From contig NZ_JACCBP010000001.1 of the NCBI RefSeq assembly GCF_013408655.1, forward strand, positions 3,410,001-3,474,000: a stretch of 64,000 nt of DNA, in the 5' to 3' direction. Positions 56,587-64,000 of the stretch are shown here, in pieces. Position numbers and translations under genes: made by a program. Below the pieces are notes generated by a model. It saw nothing but the letters and a program-made list of their open reading frames with translations. It made no database searches and had not been told where the DNA came from. The first letter of the stretch is position 1; every line of letters starts with the position of its first letter. This stretch comes from Pigmentiphaga litoralis (lineage in GTDB: Bacteria; Pseudomonadota; Gammaproteobacteria; Burkholderiales; Burkholderiaceae_B).

Positions 56587-57470
56587 GGGGCGGGCGCCGG
56601 CGGTGGATTGCCCGCCGGTCCTCTCATTGTCATCGGGCCGGCCTGGCTCGCAGCGCCGGGCTGCACAGGCGGTGCGGCTTCGCCTGGAGGGTTGTCGCCC
56701 ATTGCCTGCGGCGGGCCGAACACCTCGCGCAGGCTGTCTGCCGTGGCACCGATCCTGGTCGCTTCCATGGCGGATCCGTGCGTGCCGCGCGTTCCCCAGC
56801 CGACGGCGTACAAGCCGCTGCCCACGGTCAACTGGCTGGCCAGGCGTGCGCCCACATGCGGCGGGAAGCGCACGATGGTCTTGTCGGACAGCACCACGCC
56901 ATGCGCATCGCCGCGGTCGTTGTACAGCAGCCGTTCAATCGTGCCGCTAGCGGATAGCGCGGCGAGCGCGCCCGGTTCACGCGGCGGCCGCGGAGCGCCT
57001 TCGGGAGGGCGGTCGGTCACGGTGCGGCCGTGGGCGGACAGGGACTGCGCGCGCATCACCGGCACGCCCGGCGCACGCCAGCCAGTGACCTGAAGGGTGT
57101 CCCCCACCTTGGCCAGACCGGTGACTTCCTGCGCCAGATGCGGCGGAAACGCGACCTGGGTGCCGTCGGCCAGGACGATGCCGTCGGCCTCGCCGTTCGG
57201 GTTGACGAGCCAGTGCTGGATGCGGCCCGATACCACCGTTGCCTCGCCAGCCGTGCGGCGTGCCCGGTGCGGCGGGGGCGGATCCGGTCGGTCGGATGCC
57301 CCAGGGGGCAACGGCGCCGTCGGCAGCGAGGAAGACGCCTCAAGCGCAGGCTGGACCACAACGGATGGCGCAAGGGGCGCCAGCGCTCGGGGCGGTAGCG
57401 CGACCTGCGCCTGGACGGCGTTTGCCGTCAGCAGGCTGGCGGCAATGAGGAATGGCAGGCGCGGCGACAT
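56583..57470 (-). CDS. Secreted protein with two ~70-residue OB-like repeats, unknown function
   Basis: A 295-residue protein with a signal peptide (MSPRLPFLIAASLLTANAVQ, cleavage near Ala21), a Pro-rich linker to about 75, repeat 1 at 80-151 (SGRIQHWLVNPNGEADGIVL, FPPHLA, VGDTLQVTG), a Pro/Arg linker, repeat 2 at 174-245 (SGTIERLLYNDRGDAHGVVL, FPPHVG, GLYAVG), and a Pro/Gly tail. His111 and His205 in the two FPPH loops match the His kept in the cytosolic paralogue. It has no cysteine, so no lipid anchor. It precedes the MFS gene with a four-base overlap. Likely periplasmic. No named family recognised. Confidence 0.78.
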   Translation of the reverse strand: MSPRLPFLIAASLLTANAVQAQVALPPRALAPLAPSVVVQPALEASSSLPTAPLPPGASDRPDPPPPHRARRTAGEATVVSGRIQHWLVNPNGEADGIVLADGTQVAFPPHLAQEVTGLAKVGDTLQVTGWRAPGVPVMRAQSLSAHGRTVTDRPPEGAPRPPREPGALAALSASGTIERLLYNDRGDAHGVVLSDKTIVRFPPHVGARLASQLTVGSGLYAVGWGTRGTHGSAMEATRIGATADSLREVFGPPQAMGDNPPGEAAPPVQPGAASQAGPMTMRGPAGNPPPAPAP

Positions 57471-57529
57471 GTCGAACTCCGTGTGGGGTGCTGTTCCCTA
57501 TACACGGATCGTGCCTGCCGGCGATTCCT

Positions 57530-57558
57530 TATAGATCAAGTACTTACGGTTAGTGCAA
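57530..57558 (-). promoter_or_regulatory. Candidate sigma70 promoter for the repeat-protein/MFS operon
   Basis: On the minus strand, TTGCAC, a 17-base spacer, TCTATA, about 60 bases upstream of the secreted repeat-protein start. No sigma54 element was seen in this gap although the neighbouring regulator is a sigma54 activator. Confidence 0.4.
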
Positions 57559-57580
57559 GTTGACGCTTTGGATGATTTCA

Positions 57581-57630
57581 GGACACCAGCTGTCCCGGAT
57601 CCGGACAGTCAGACGTCCAGACGTCCTGGA
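57581..57630. promoter_or_regulatory. Dyad-rich element between regulator and repeat-protein genes
   Basis: GGACA-N5-TGTCC is followed by CTGTCC-N7-GGACAG sharing an arm, then CAGACGTC twice in tandem (57610-57625), each with the palindrome GACGTC. It lies just upstream of the candidate promoter. It could be a regulator site or the end of the regulator transcript. Confidence 0.4.
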
Positions 57631-57707
57631 TGAAGACGCCATGTTCGCCGGATAGCCCCGGACACGTTGCCGGCTTCCGTTCCTGCCGACGCCGTCGCGC
57701 CCCGCCT

Positions 57708-59129
57708 CTACTCCAGCCCGTACGCCGTCAGCTTCCGGTACAGCAACTGCCGATGAATGCCGAGCCGCCGCGCGGCTTCGGCGCGGTTGCCGTTTGCCTG
57801 GGCCAGCGCGTGCGCGATCATCAACCGTTCGACCTTTTCGATTACGTCCGGCAATTCGGCGTTCAGCCACTCGGTCGGTAGCACGTTAGCCGGCTGCACG
57901 TTGGCTGGCTGCGCATCGGCACCTGTCACCCGGCTCGGGCCCAGCTCCAGGTCGGCCGCACTGATCATCGCGTGCCGCGACAAGGCGTGGCTGCGGGCCA
58001 TGACGTTGCGCAGTTCACGCACGTTGCCGGGCCAGGTGTGACGCAGCAACTGCTGCGCGGCGTCGGCCGTGAGCGCCTTGGGCGCGGCACCCTCCGCGCG
58101 CGCCGCCAGCCGCAGAAAATGTTCGGCCAGGGGAAGGATGTCGGCAAGGCGCTCGCGCAGGGGCGGCAGGTGCACCGTCAGCACGTCGAGCCGATACAGC
58201 AGGTCTTCGCGGAACCGGCCTTCGCGCACCGCTGCGGCCAGGTCGTGGTGGGTCGCCGCGATCACCCGCACGTCGACTTTGACGGGGCGATGGCTGCCCA
58301 GCGGCGTGATCTCGCCTTCCTGCAGGGCGCGCAGCATCTTGGCCTGCACGTCGAGCCGCATGTCGCCGATTTCATCGAGCAGCAGCACCCCGCCATCGGC
58401 CGCGCGAAAGCATCCTGGCCGATCGCCGGTCGCGCCGGTGAAGGCGCCGCGCACGTGGCCGAACAGTTCGCTTTCCAACAGATCCTTGGGGATCGCCGCG
58501 CAATTGAGCGCCACGAACGGCCGCCCTGCCCGGCTCGAATGTCGGTGCAAGGCGCGCGCGACCATTTCCTTGCCGGTGCCCGTTTCGCCCAGCAGCAGGA
58601 CAGGCTGCGCGCTGGCGGCCGCCATGCCAATGCGCTTGTGCACCTCGCGCATGGCGGGACTGATGCCGATCAGATCGCTGTTGTCACGATCATCCACCGA
58701 CCCGTCATTCACCGACCCGTCGTCCGCAGACCCGTCGCCCGCAGACCCGTCCCCCAAGGCCGCCGCCCGGACCTGCAGCGCGCGCGCCAGCACGTCACGC
58801 ATGGCGTCCCGCGTGACCGGTTTGGTCAGGTGGTCGAAGGCGCCCAGACGCATCGCGTCGATCGTGTTGCCCGCGCTGGAAAACGCCGTCAGCACGATGA
58901 CGGGGGGCATCTCCGGCAGTTGCGCCTGCATGCCCGCTAGCGTCTGCAGACCGTCCATGCCGGGCATCCGGTGATCCAGGAAAACCGCATCCACCCGCTC
59001 GCGCGACAGCACGTCCAGGGCCTCGCGGCCGCTTGCCGCGGACGTCACCCCATGGCCCAGACCTTCCAGCGTCTCGGCCAGGGTTTCGCGAAAGGCATCG
59101 TCGTCATCGACGATCAGGACGCGCGCCAT
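57708..59129 (-). CDS. NtrC-family response regulator (sigma54 activator)
   Basis: A 473-residue three-domain regulator. Receiver: VLIVDDDDAF and phospho-Asp52 in FLDHRMPGMDG. AAA+ domain: Walker A LLGETGTGKEM, the sigma54 contact loop GAFTGATG, Walker B GGVLLLDEIGDM and R-finger region REDLLYRLDVLTV. A Fis-type helix-turn-helix closes it (NRAEAARRLGIHRQLLYRKL). The linker between receiver and AAA+ has DGS repeats, and the linker before the HTH has AQPANVQPANV. It overlaps the kinase gene by 16 bases. Target genes are not known; the downstream repeat-protein/MFS operon is the obvious candidate. Confidence 0.93.
   Translation of the reverse strand: MARVLIVDDDDAFRETLAETLEGLGHGVTSAASGREALDVLSRERVDAVFLDHRMPGMDGLQTLAGMQAQLPEMPPVIVLTAFSSAGNTIDAMRLGAFDHLTKPVTRDAMRDVLARALQVRAAALGDGSAGDGSADDGSVNDGSVDDRDNSDLIGISPAMREVHKRIGMAAASAQPVLLLGETGTGKEMVARALHRHSSRAGRPFVALNCAAIPKDLLESELFGHVRGAFTGATGDRPGCFRAADGGVLLLDEIGDMRLDVQAKMLRALQEGEITPLGSHRPVKVDVRVIAATHHDLAAAVREGRFREDLLYRLDVLTVHLPPLRERLADILPLAEHFLRLAARAEGAAPKALTADAAQQLLRHTWPGNVRELRNVMARSHALSRHAMISAADLELGPSRVTGADAQPANVQPANVLPTEWLNAELPDVIEKVERLMIAHALAQANGNRAEAARRLGIHRQLLYRKLTAYGLE
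58696..58755. repeat. Four 15-bp units coding the DGS linker of the response regulator
   Basis: ACCGACCCGTCATTC-type units with a strict 15-base period, coding on the minus strand for GDGSA/DDGSV/NDGSV pentapeptides. Confidence 0.85.
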
Positions 59130-60631
59130 GGAATCTCCAGATCGAATCGTGCACCCGGGTCGAGTGGCACGTGATGGACATCCCCGCCGTGCGCCAGGGC
59201 GACTTCGCGGGTCAACGCCAGTCCGAGTCCGGTGCCGTCGGCACGGCCCGTGGCGAAGGGCTCGAACAAGGACGGCTGCAGGGATTCCGGAATGCCCGGG
59301 CCCGTGTCGTCAACGCGGATCACCAGCGTACGCGCTTCGCTGGCGTGAGAGGACAACAGTGACGGCTGTCCAGCCGACGGCGCGGCCAGCCGTGGCGCCA
59401 CATGCGCCGACAGCCGCACCGTTCCGCCCGCCGGCGTGTGCCGCACGGCGTTGTCCAACAAGTTATCGACAGCGCGCGCCAGATGCACCGGATCGAACAC
59501 CGCCGTGGCGGGCGCGCCCGGAACCACGGTCACCTGCACCTGAGATGCCTTGGCACGCGCCGCCACCCCCGCAACACGCTCGGCCAGCCAACGTTCCATC
59601 ACGACGACGTCGGTCGCCAGCGTGATCGGCTGCACCAGCGCCAGCAAGCTCTGCACAAGGCCATCCAGCCGATCGATCTGCCCGACGATGGCCTGCAGGG
59701 CCGGCCCTTGCCGCTCGGGCGCGGCGTGCAAGGCGTTCTCGGCCTTGAGCCGCATCGTGGCGATGGGATTGCGAATTTCGTGCGCGATGCCGGCCGTCAT
59801 GCGGCCCAAGGCGGCCAGCCGTTGATCGCGATGACGCTGCTGTGCCGCCGCCCGCAGATGGGCGCGCGCTTCGTCGAAGCGCAGCCGGTAATGGTTGAAA
59901 CTGTCAACGATACGGTCCAGTTCGCTGACGCCGGTGCGTGTCAGTTCGGGCATTGCGCCACCATCGGCATGCGCCTGCACCAGCCGTGCCTCGAGCCGCT
60001 GCACATGCCGCAGGCCCCGCAGCAGGATCGCGCCCAGCCACAGGCCCGACACGACCACCAGCACCAGCAGTCCGGCCAGCCCGGCACGCAGGCTGTCTTG
60101 CGCGGCCAGCGCGCCGCCATGGCTGCGTGTCATGGTCCAGGCCGACAGATCGTCGTTGGCTGCCGGCAGTGGGCACGCGGTGACGATCAGCGCTTCGCGG
60201 CTGCCGCGCACGACGTCGGTCTGCGTCTCGCGCGTGCGCACGGCGCGCTCGGCCATCTCGGTGATCAGGGGTTGTTCGGCTTCGGGCAGGTCACGTTTGA
60301 CCCCGCTGCCTTCATAGGTGGGATAGGCATAGGCCAGGTGGCCTTTGCCGGTCTGCCACACGCCGCCTTCAACCTGCGGCGCTTCGATCAGCACCAGTTG
60401 CAGCAGGACCTGCAACAGGTCGATGCGCGGCGCCTGGGTGGAAGGGGATGTCAGCGACTTTGCATACCGCGTGGTGATGTTCTGGCAGGACATTTCGGTC
60501 GCGCTGCGCGCTGCGGCGATCTGCGCGCCGGCACTGCCCTGGTACAGCGTGAACATCATGCCGGCCAGCGCCAGGCAGGCGCCGAACAGCAGCGCCCAGA
60601 AAAACACCAACTGGCCTCGAAGAGAATGCAT
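59114..60631 (-). CDS. Sensor histidine kinase
   Basis: Partner of the NtrC-type regulator, 505 residues. An N-terminal membrane helix (LVFFWALLFGACLALAGMMF), a periplasmic sensor of about 150 residues (30-180) with a single Cys49 and Cys153, a second helix (AGLLVLVVVSGLWLGAILL), a HAMP-like linker, the H-box GIAHEIRNPIATMRLKAEN with His284, and an HATPase domain: DNLLDNAVRH, DDTGPGIPES, FEPFATGRADGTGLGLAL. All catalytic boxes are intact. The Bug gene ends 39 bases upstream on the same strand, so the binding protein may present a ligand to this sensor. Confidence 0.93.
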   Translation of the reverse strand: MHSLRGQLVFFWALLFGACLALAGMMFTLYQGSAGAQIAAARSATEMSCQNITTRYAKSLTSPSTQAPRIDLLQVLLQLVLIEAPQVEGGVWQTGKGHLAYAYPTYEGSGVKRDLPEAEQPLITEMAERAVRTRETQTDVVRGSREALIVTACPLPAANDDLSAWTMTRSHGGALAAQDSLRAGLAGLLVLVVVSGLWLGAILLRGLRHVQRLEARLVQAHADGGAMPELTRTGVSELDRIVDSFNHYRLRFDEARAHLRAAAQQRHRDQRLAALGRMTAGIAHEIRNPIATMRLKAENALHAAPERQGPALQAIVGQIDRLDGLVQSLLALVQPITLATDVVVMERWLAERVAGVAARAKASQVQVTVVPGAPATAVFDPVHLARAVDNLLDNAVRHTPAGGTVRLSAHVAPRLAAPSAGQPSLLSSHASEARTLVIRVDDTGPGIPESLQPSLFEPFATGRADGTGLGLALTREVALAHGGDVHHVPLDPGARFDLEIPWRAS

Positions 60632-60670
60632 GGATGCGCGGGACCAGAAGGTGTTTGACGGAAAGGCCGT

Positions 60671-61675
60671 TCAATCCAGCGTCAGATTCAACCGCTTGAT
60701 GACGCCGCCCAGCACCTGCGTTTCCTTCTTGATCAGCGCGCTCAGTTCGGCGGGTGTCGAGCCCACCGGCGTGAAGTACTGCGCCGTGAACAGCGTCTTG
60801 GCTTCGTCGCTGCGAATGATCTTGACCAGTTCCGTGTTCAGGCGATCCACCATCGGCTGTGGCGTGCCGGCCGGCACCAGGATCGCGTTCCACGAAATCG
60901 CCTCGAAGCCGGGCGAGCCCTGCTCCACCATCGTGGGCAGGTCGGGCAGCGTCGGGCTGCGCTGCAGGCTGGTCACGGCCAGCGCCTTGATGCGGCCGTC
61001 ACGCACTTGCGGCATGGCAATCGCCGGCACCATGAAGGCAGCCTGCACCTGGTTGCCCAGCATCGCCGTGATCACCTGCGGAAAACCTGCGTACGGCACG
61101 TGCAGGATGTCCAGGCCCTGACGGCCCTTGAACAGTTCCATGGCCAGGTGGGCCGAACTGCCTGCGCCGACCGACCCGTAGTTGAGCTTGCCGGGTGCTT
61201 TCTTGACCAGGGCTTCCAGTGCCGCCACCGAGTCGACCTTCAGCGCAGGATCAACGACCAGCACGTTGGGGCTGGTGGCCACCAACGTGACCGGCGCCAG
61301 GTCCTTGACCGGGTCGTACGGCAGCTTGGTGTACAGCGCCGGGGCGGTGACCAGCGGGCCGTTGATCGTATACAGGATGGTGTAGCCGTCGGGCTGCGCA
61401 TGCGCCACCGCGGCGGTGCCGATGTTGCCGCCCGCACCCGGCTTGTTGTCCACGACGATGGCCTGGCCCAGCGCCTTGCCCAGCGGCTGCGCAATCATGC
61501 GCGCCAGCGTATCCGGCGACGAACCGGCCGGGAATGGCACGATCATCTTGATCGGCCGGTTGGGCCAGTCCGATTGCGCGTAGGCGGCGGGCGCGGCGAA
61601 AGCGCCGGCCACGACGGCCGTCAGCGCGGCCAGCATCAGAGTGCGGCGCGGCGCCGACGTCGTACGGGAAGTCAT
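60671..61675 (-). CDS. Bug family tripartite tricarboxylate-type solute-binding protein
   Basis: A 334-residue periplasmic protein with a signal peptide cleaved after AYA (about residue 33) and the Bug/TctC start SDWPNRPIKMIVPFPAGSSPD, then VVDNKPGAGGNIGT, NYGSVGAGSSAHLAMELF and ILHVPYAGFPQVITAMLGNQ. The start has GGAGA upstream. Alcaligenaceae encode very many Bug paralogues, most orphans for which ligands are unknown. No TctA/TctB membrane genes are adjacent; instead the sensor kinase follows, which argues for a sensing role like that of BctC with BctDE in Bordetella. Confidence 0.92.
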   Translation of the reverse strand: MTSRTTSAPRRTLMLAALTAVVAGAFAAPAAYAQSDWPNRPIKMIVPFPAGSSPDTLARMIAQPLGKALGQAIVVDNKPGAGGNIGTAAVAHAQPDGYTILYTINGPLVTAPALYTKLPYDPVKDLAPVTLVATSPNVLVVDPALKVDSVAALEALVKKAPGKLNYGSVGAGSSAHLAMELFKGRQGLDILHVPYAGFPQVITAMLGNQVQAAFMVPAIAMPQVRDGRIKALAVTSLQRSPTLPDLPTMVEQGSPGFEAISWNAILVPAGTPQPMVDRLNTELVKIIRSDEAKTLFTAQYFTPVGSTPAELSALIKKETQVLGGVIKRLNLTLD

Positions 61676-61718
61676 GGGGTGTCTCCAGAGATATTGTTTT
61701 TGCGGATGGCCGTGTCGG

Positions 61719-62303
61719 TCAGACCGGCACATCGCGATTCAACCACTTTTCCACTTGCACCGGTTCGGCATGGATCAGCGTGTCGAGCAGGGATTCGATA
61801 TCGGTATCGATGATCATCGAGTCCAGGTGGTCCTTGCGCACGAAGCCCTGGGCATGGGCATGCCGCGCAAATTCGATCAGCCCGTCGTAATAGCCATTCA
61901 CGTTCAGCAGGCCGACCGGCTTCTGGTGATAGCCGATCTGTTGCCAGGTCAGCACTTCGAACAATTCGTCCAGCGTGCCGAAACCGCCTGGTAAGGCGAC
62001 GAACGCGTCCGACAGTTCCACCATCCGCGCCTTGCGCGCGTGCATGGTCGGGACCACGAACAGGTCGGTCAGGCCGCGATGGCCCACTTCCTTTTCCCAC
62101 AGGCGTTCGGGAATGATGCCGGTCACGGTGCCGCCAGCGGCCAGCGTGGCATTGGCCACCTCGCCCATCAGGCCGACGTTGCCCCCGCCATAGACCAGGC
62201 GCAGGTTGCGGCGGGCCAGCGCGGTGCCGAAGTCGCGGGCGACCTCGGCATGACGCGGATCGGTGCCGGGACTCGATCCGCAATAGACGCAGATCGCATC
62301 CAT
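61719..62303 (-). CDS. LOG family protein (Rossmann-fold nucleotide phosphoribohydrolase)
   Basis: A 194-residue protein of the TIGR00730/LOG type. ICVYCGSSPGTDPRH, LVYGGGNVGLMGEVANA and the catalytic ALPGGFGTLDELFEVLTW (PGGxGTxxE) are intact, so it probably hydrolyses nucleoside monophosphates to base and ribose 5-phosphate; a cytokinin-activating label is often applied but biological substrate is unproven. Its ATG follows the gpsA stop directly (TAGATG). Confidence 0.93.
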   Translation of the reverse strand: MDAICVYCGSSPGTDPRHAEVARDFGTALARRNLRLVYGGGNVGLMGEVANATLAAGGTVTGIIPERLWEKEVGHRGLTDLFVVPTMHARKARMVELSDAFVALPGGFGTLDELFEVLTWQQIGYHQKPVGLLNVNGYYDGLIEFARHAHAQGFVRKDHLDSMIIDTDIESLLDTLIHAEPVQVEKWLNRDVPV

Positions 62304-63356
62304 CTATACAGCTCCTTCGGCACGCGGATCGCGTGCAAGCAAACGGGTAACGGCCAGGGCGGGCGGGACGCGGTCGAACAGCACCGCGCAGACCGCCTCG
62401 GTGATCGGCATCTGCAGGCCATGGCGCCGGCCCAGCGCCAGCACCGCAGGCGCGCAGCGCGCGCCTTCGGCCACCTGCGTCATGTCGGCCAGAATGGCGT
62501 CGAGCGACGCGCCCCGGCCGATTTCGAGTCCGACCCGGCGGTTGCGCGACAGGTCACCCGTCGCGGTCAGGATCAGGTCCCCCAGGCCGGTCAGGCCAGA
62601 AAAGGTATCGGCCTGCGCGCCCAGCGCCACGCCCAGCCGCGTCATTTCGGCCAGTCCGCGGGTAATGAGGGCGGCACGGGCGTTGGCGCCCATGCCCAGG
62701 CCATCGCCGATCCCGCAGGCAATGGCCATGATGTTCTTGACGGCGCCGCCCACTTCCACGCCCACGACGTCGTCGCTGGCGTAGACGCGGATCGCGCCGC
62801 CGTGCAAGGCATGCGTGACCTGCTCGCGCAGGTCGGCACTGCTGCTGGCCACCGTCAATGCCACCGGCAGCCCCTGGGCCACCTCGCGCGCGAACGACGG
62901 CCCCGACAGCACGCCGGTCGACACCCCTGGCATGCCGCCCAGCACGTCGGCGGCCACCGCATGCGGCAGGCGGCCCGTGTCGGCGTCGAAGCCCTTGCAG
63001 GTCCAGACGACCGACAAGGCGGCCAGCGGCCGGCGTGCCAGCGCATCGGCCAGCATGCGGCAGGCGCCCGCCATGCCCACTACCGGCACGCCCAGGATGA
63101 TCAGGGCGTCGGTATCGGGAAGGTCGAGGTGGTCGAAAACGGCGTCCAGGTCGCTGGTAAAGGCCAGCGTGTCGGGCAGCGGCACACCCGCCAGATAGCG
63201 GGTGTTTTCCTGCGATGCCACCAGGCTGGCCGCCATGGCCGGATCACGCGCCCACAGCAGGGTGGGCTGGTTGCGGGCGCTGGCGGCGGCCAGCGCCGTG
63301 CCCCAGCTTCCCGCGCCCAGCACGGCCACCCGCAGCGGACGGTGCGTACCAGTCAT
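62304..63356 (-). CDS. gpsA: Glycerol-3-phosphate dehydrogenase [NAD(P)+] GpsA
   Basis: Makes sn-glycerol 3-phosphate for phospholipid synthesis. The 350-residue enzyme starts [22 protein letters not shown] with the Rossmann Gly motif inside the first 20 or so residues; the longer frame runs through sec[36 protein letters not shown] (catalytic Lys) and [20 protein letters not shown] are intact. It follows secB by 22 bases, as in E. coli, where the pair is also linked. Confidence 0.97.
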   Translation of the reverse strand: MTGTHRPLRVAVLGAGSWGTALAAASARNQPTLLWARDPAMAASLVASQENTRYLAGVPLPDTLAFTSDLDAVFDHLDLPDTDALIILGVPVVGMAGACRMLADALARRPLAALSVVWTCKGFDADTGRLPHAVAADVLGGMPGVSTGVLSGPSFAREVAQGLPVALTVASSSADLREQVTHALHGGAIRVYASDDVVGVEVGGAVKNIMAIACGIGDGLGMGANARAALITRGLAEMTRLGVALGAQADTFSGLTGLGDLILTATGDLSRNRRVGLEIGRGASLDAILADMTQVAEGARCAPAVLALGRRHGLQMPITEAVCAVLFDRVPPALAVTRLLARDPRAEGAV

Positions 63357-63378
63357 GAGCACCGCTCCGGTCAGGCGA

Positions 63379-63903
63379 TCAGTGCTTGATGTCGCCAGCG
63401 CCACCCGGAAGGATGATGCCGCTGTCGTTGCCGGCGGCTTCGGCGGCAGCCTGCTGTTCCATCGCGGCGGCAATGCGCTGCTCGTAGATCGACTGGAAGT
63501 TGACTTCGGCCAGGTGCAGCGGGGCCATCGAGGCACGGCTGATCGCGTCGGCAATGTTCGAACGCAGGTACGGATAGACGATGCCCGGGCACACGATGCC
63601 CAGCACCGGATCCAGCTGCTCGGCCGGCAGGTTTGCCAGCTCGAAAATGCCGGCTTGCTTGCCTTCGACCAGGTACAGCACCTTGTCGTTGATCTTGGTG
63701 GTGACGGTGGCGGTCACGGTCACTTCGAACACCGTCTCGGCCAACGCCGCGGCGCCGACGTCGATCGACACTTCGACCGCGGGCTGTTCCTGTTCAAGGA
63801 AGATCTGCGGCGAATTGGGCAACTCGAGCGACAGGTCTTTCAGGTAGACGCGCTGGATGTTGAAAACAGGAGCGGGAGCTTCTTGGTCTTGGATGTCGGA
63901 CAT
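63379..63903 (-). CDS. secB: Protein-export chaperone SecB
   Basis: Tetrameric cytosolic chaperone that keeps presecretory proteins unfolded for SecA. 174 residues; [20 protein letters not shown] is the conserved opening, followed by [21 protein letters not shown] and the conserved [19 protein letters not shown] with [13 protein letters not shown] near the end. The Ala/Gly-rich tail is normal for betaproteobacteria. First readable gene from the right edge. Confidence 0.97.
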   Translation of the reverse strand: MSDIQDQEAPAPVFNIQRVYLKDLSLELPNSPQIFLEQEQPAVEVSIDVGAAALAETVFEVTVTATVTTKINDKVLYLVEGKQAGIFELANLPAEQLDPVLGIVCPGIVYPYLRSNIADAISRASMAPLHLAEVNFQSIYEQRIAAAMEQQAAAEAAGNDSGIILPGGAGDIKH

Positions 63904-63978
63904 GGACGGAATTCGCGAAAAACGGGAGCCGGAGGGCAGAATCCGGCCGCGGGCGGCCGGAACGGAAAAAACATCTCA

Positions 63979-63999
63979 GCCCGGCACGATACACCGGGC
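63979..63999 (-). terminator. Small hairpin at the right edge, upstream of secB
   Basis: GCCCGG and CCGGGC flank nine bases, and on the minus strand TGTTTTTTCC follows a few bases later. It could terminate a gene beyond the window edge; that gene is not visible. Confidence 0.4.
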
Positions 64000-64000
64000 C

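Noticed and set aside
1..64000. CRISPR array, tRNA or rRNA gene, attachment site
   Set aside because: Tandem repeats seen are direct and contiguous with no unique spacers, and no cloverleaf or rRNA-like stretches were found on reading both strands.

Overview
The window is GC-rich, densely packed chromosomal DNA from a betaproteobacterium of the order Burkholderiales, most probably family Alcaligenaceae (the Bordetella/Achromobacter/Pigmentiphaga neighbourhood). Pointers are the linked blocks mla - ibaG - murA - hisGDCBHAFIE - HIT - tatABC, a caa3-type oxidase locus carrying the small betaproteobacterial assembly proteins, a Bug-family (TctC-like) solute-binding protein, and secB-gpsA. The genus cannot be fixed from the sequence. 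No rRNA, tRNA, CRISPR array, prophage or complete insertion sequence was seen.

Layout. 0-1.4 kb (minus): end of a branched-chain amino acid ABC cassette (livH fragment, binding protein). 1.5-18.3 kb (minus): one long gene train read from right to left: phospholipid transport (mlaF, E, D, A, C), an ABC-2 exporter pair, ibaG, murA, the complete histidine set hisG to hisE, a HIT hydrolase, and tatA, B, C. Many junctions overlap by 1-4 bases. 18.5-23.3 kb (minus): stress module prkA-yeaH-spoVR with its own terminator. 23.8-30.2 kb (minus): glutamate synthase gltB-gltD. 30.3-31.2 kb: a RAYT-type transposase homologue that has lost its catalytic residues, bracketed by inverted repeats. 31.5-32.4 kb (plus): rpoH behind a perfect CIRCE operator, followed by a gene-free stretch ending in a strong plus-strand terminator. 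32.9-42.2 kb (mostly minus): cytochrome c oxidase, heme A synthesis and assembly genes. 42.4-44.3 kb: a methyltransferase and comF, divergent. 44.4-54.1 kb (plus): mdtABC-like RND pump, outer-membrane channel and trmL. 54.2-61.7 kb (minus): an unfamiliar group: a cytosolic two-repeat protein, an MFS transporter with a 10-fold His hexapeptide repeat, a secreted two-repeat protein, an NtrC-type response regulator, a sensor kinase and a Bug protein. 61.7-63.9 kb (minus): LOG-family protein, gpsA and secB.

Most of the window is conserved housekeeping. The least ordinary parts are (1) the 54-57.5 kb module, whose two unknown proteins share the same ~70-residue repeat with one invariant His per copy; (2) the degenerate RAYT; (3) the CIRCE site on rpoH with the empty terminated region behind the gene; and (4) several in-frame minisatellites between 52.4 and 58.8 kb. 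Starts were moved from the longest open frame wherever a Shine-Dalgarno, signal peptide or family N-terminus argued for it.
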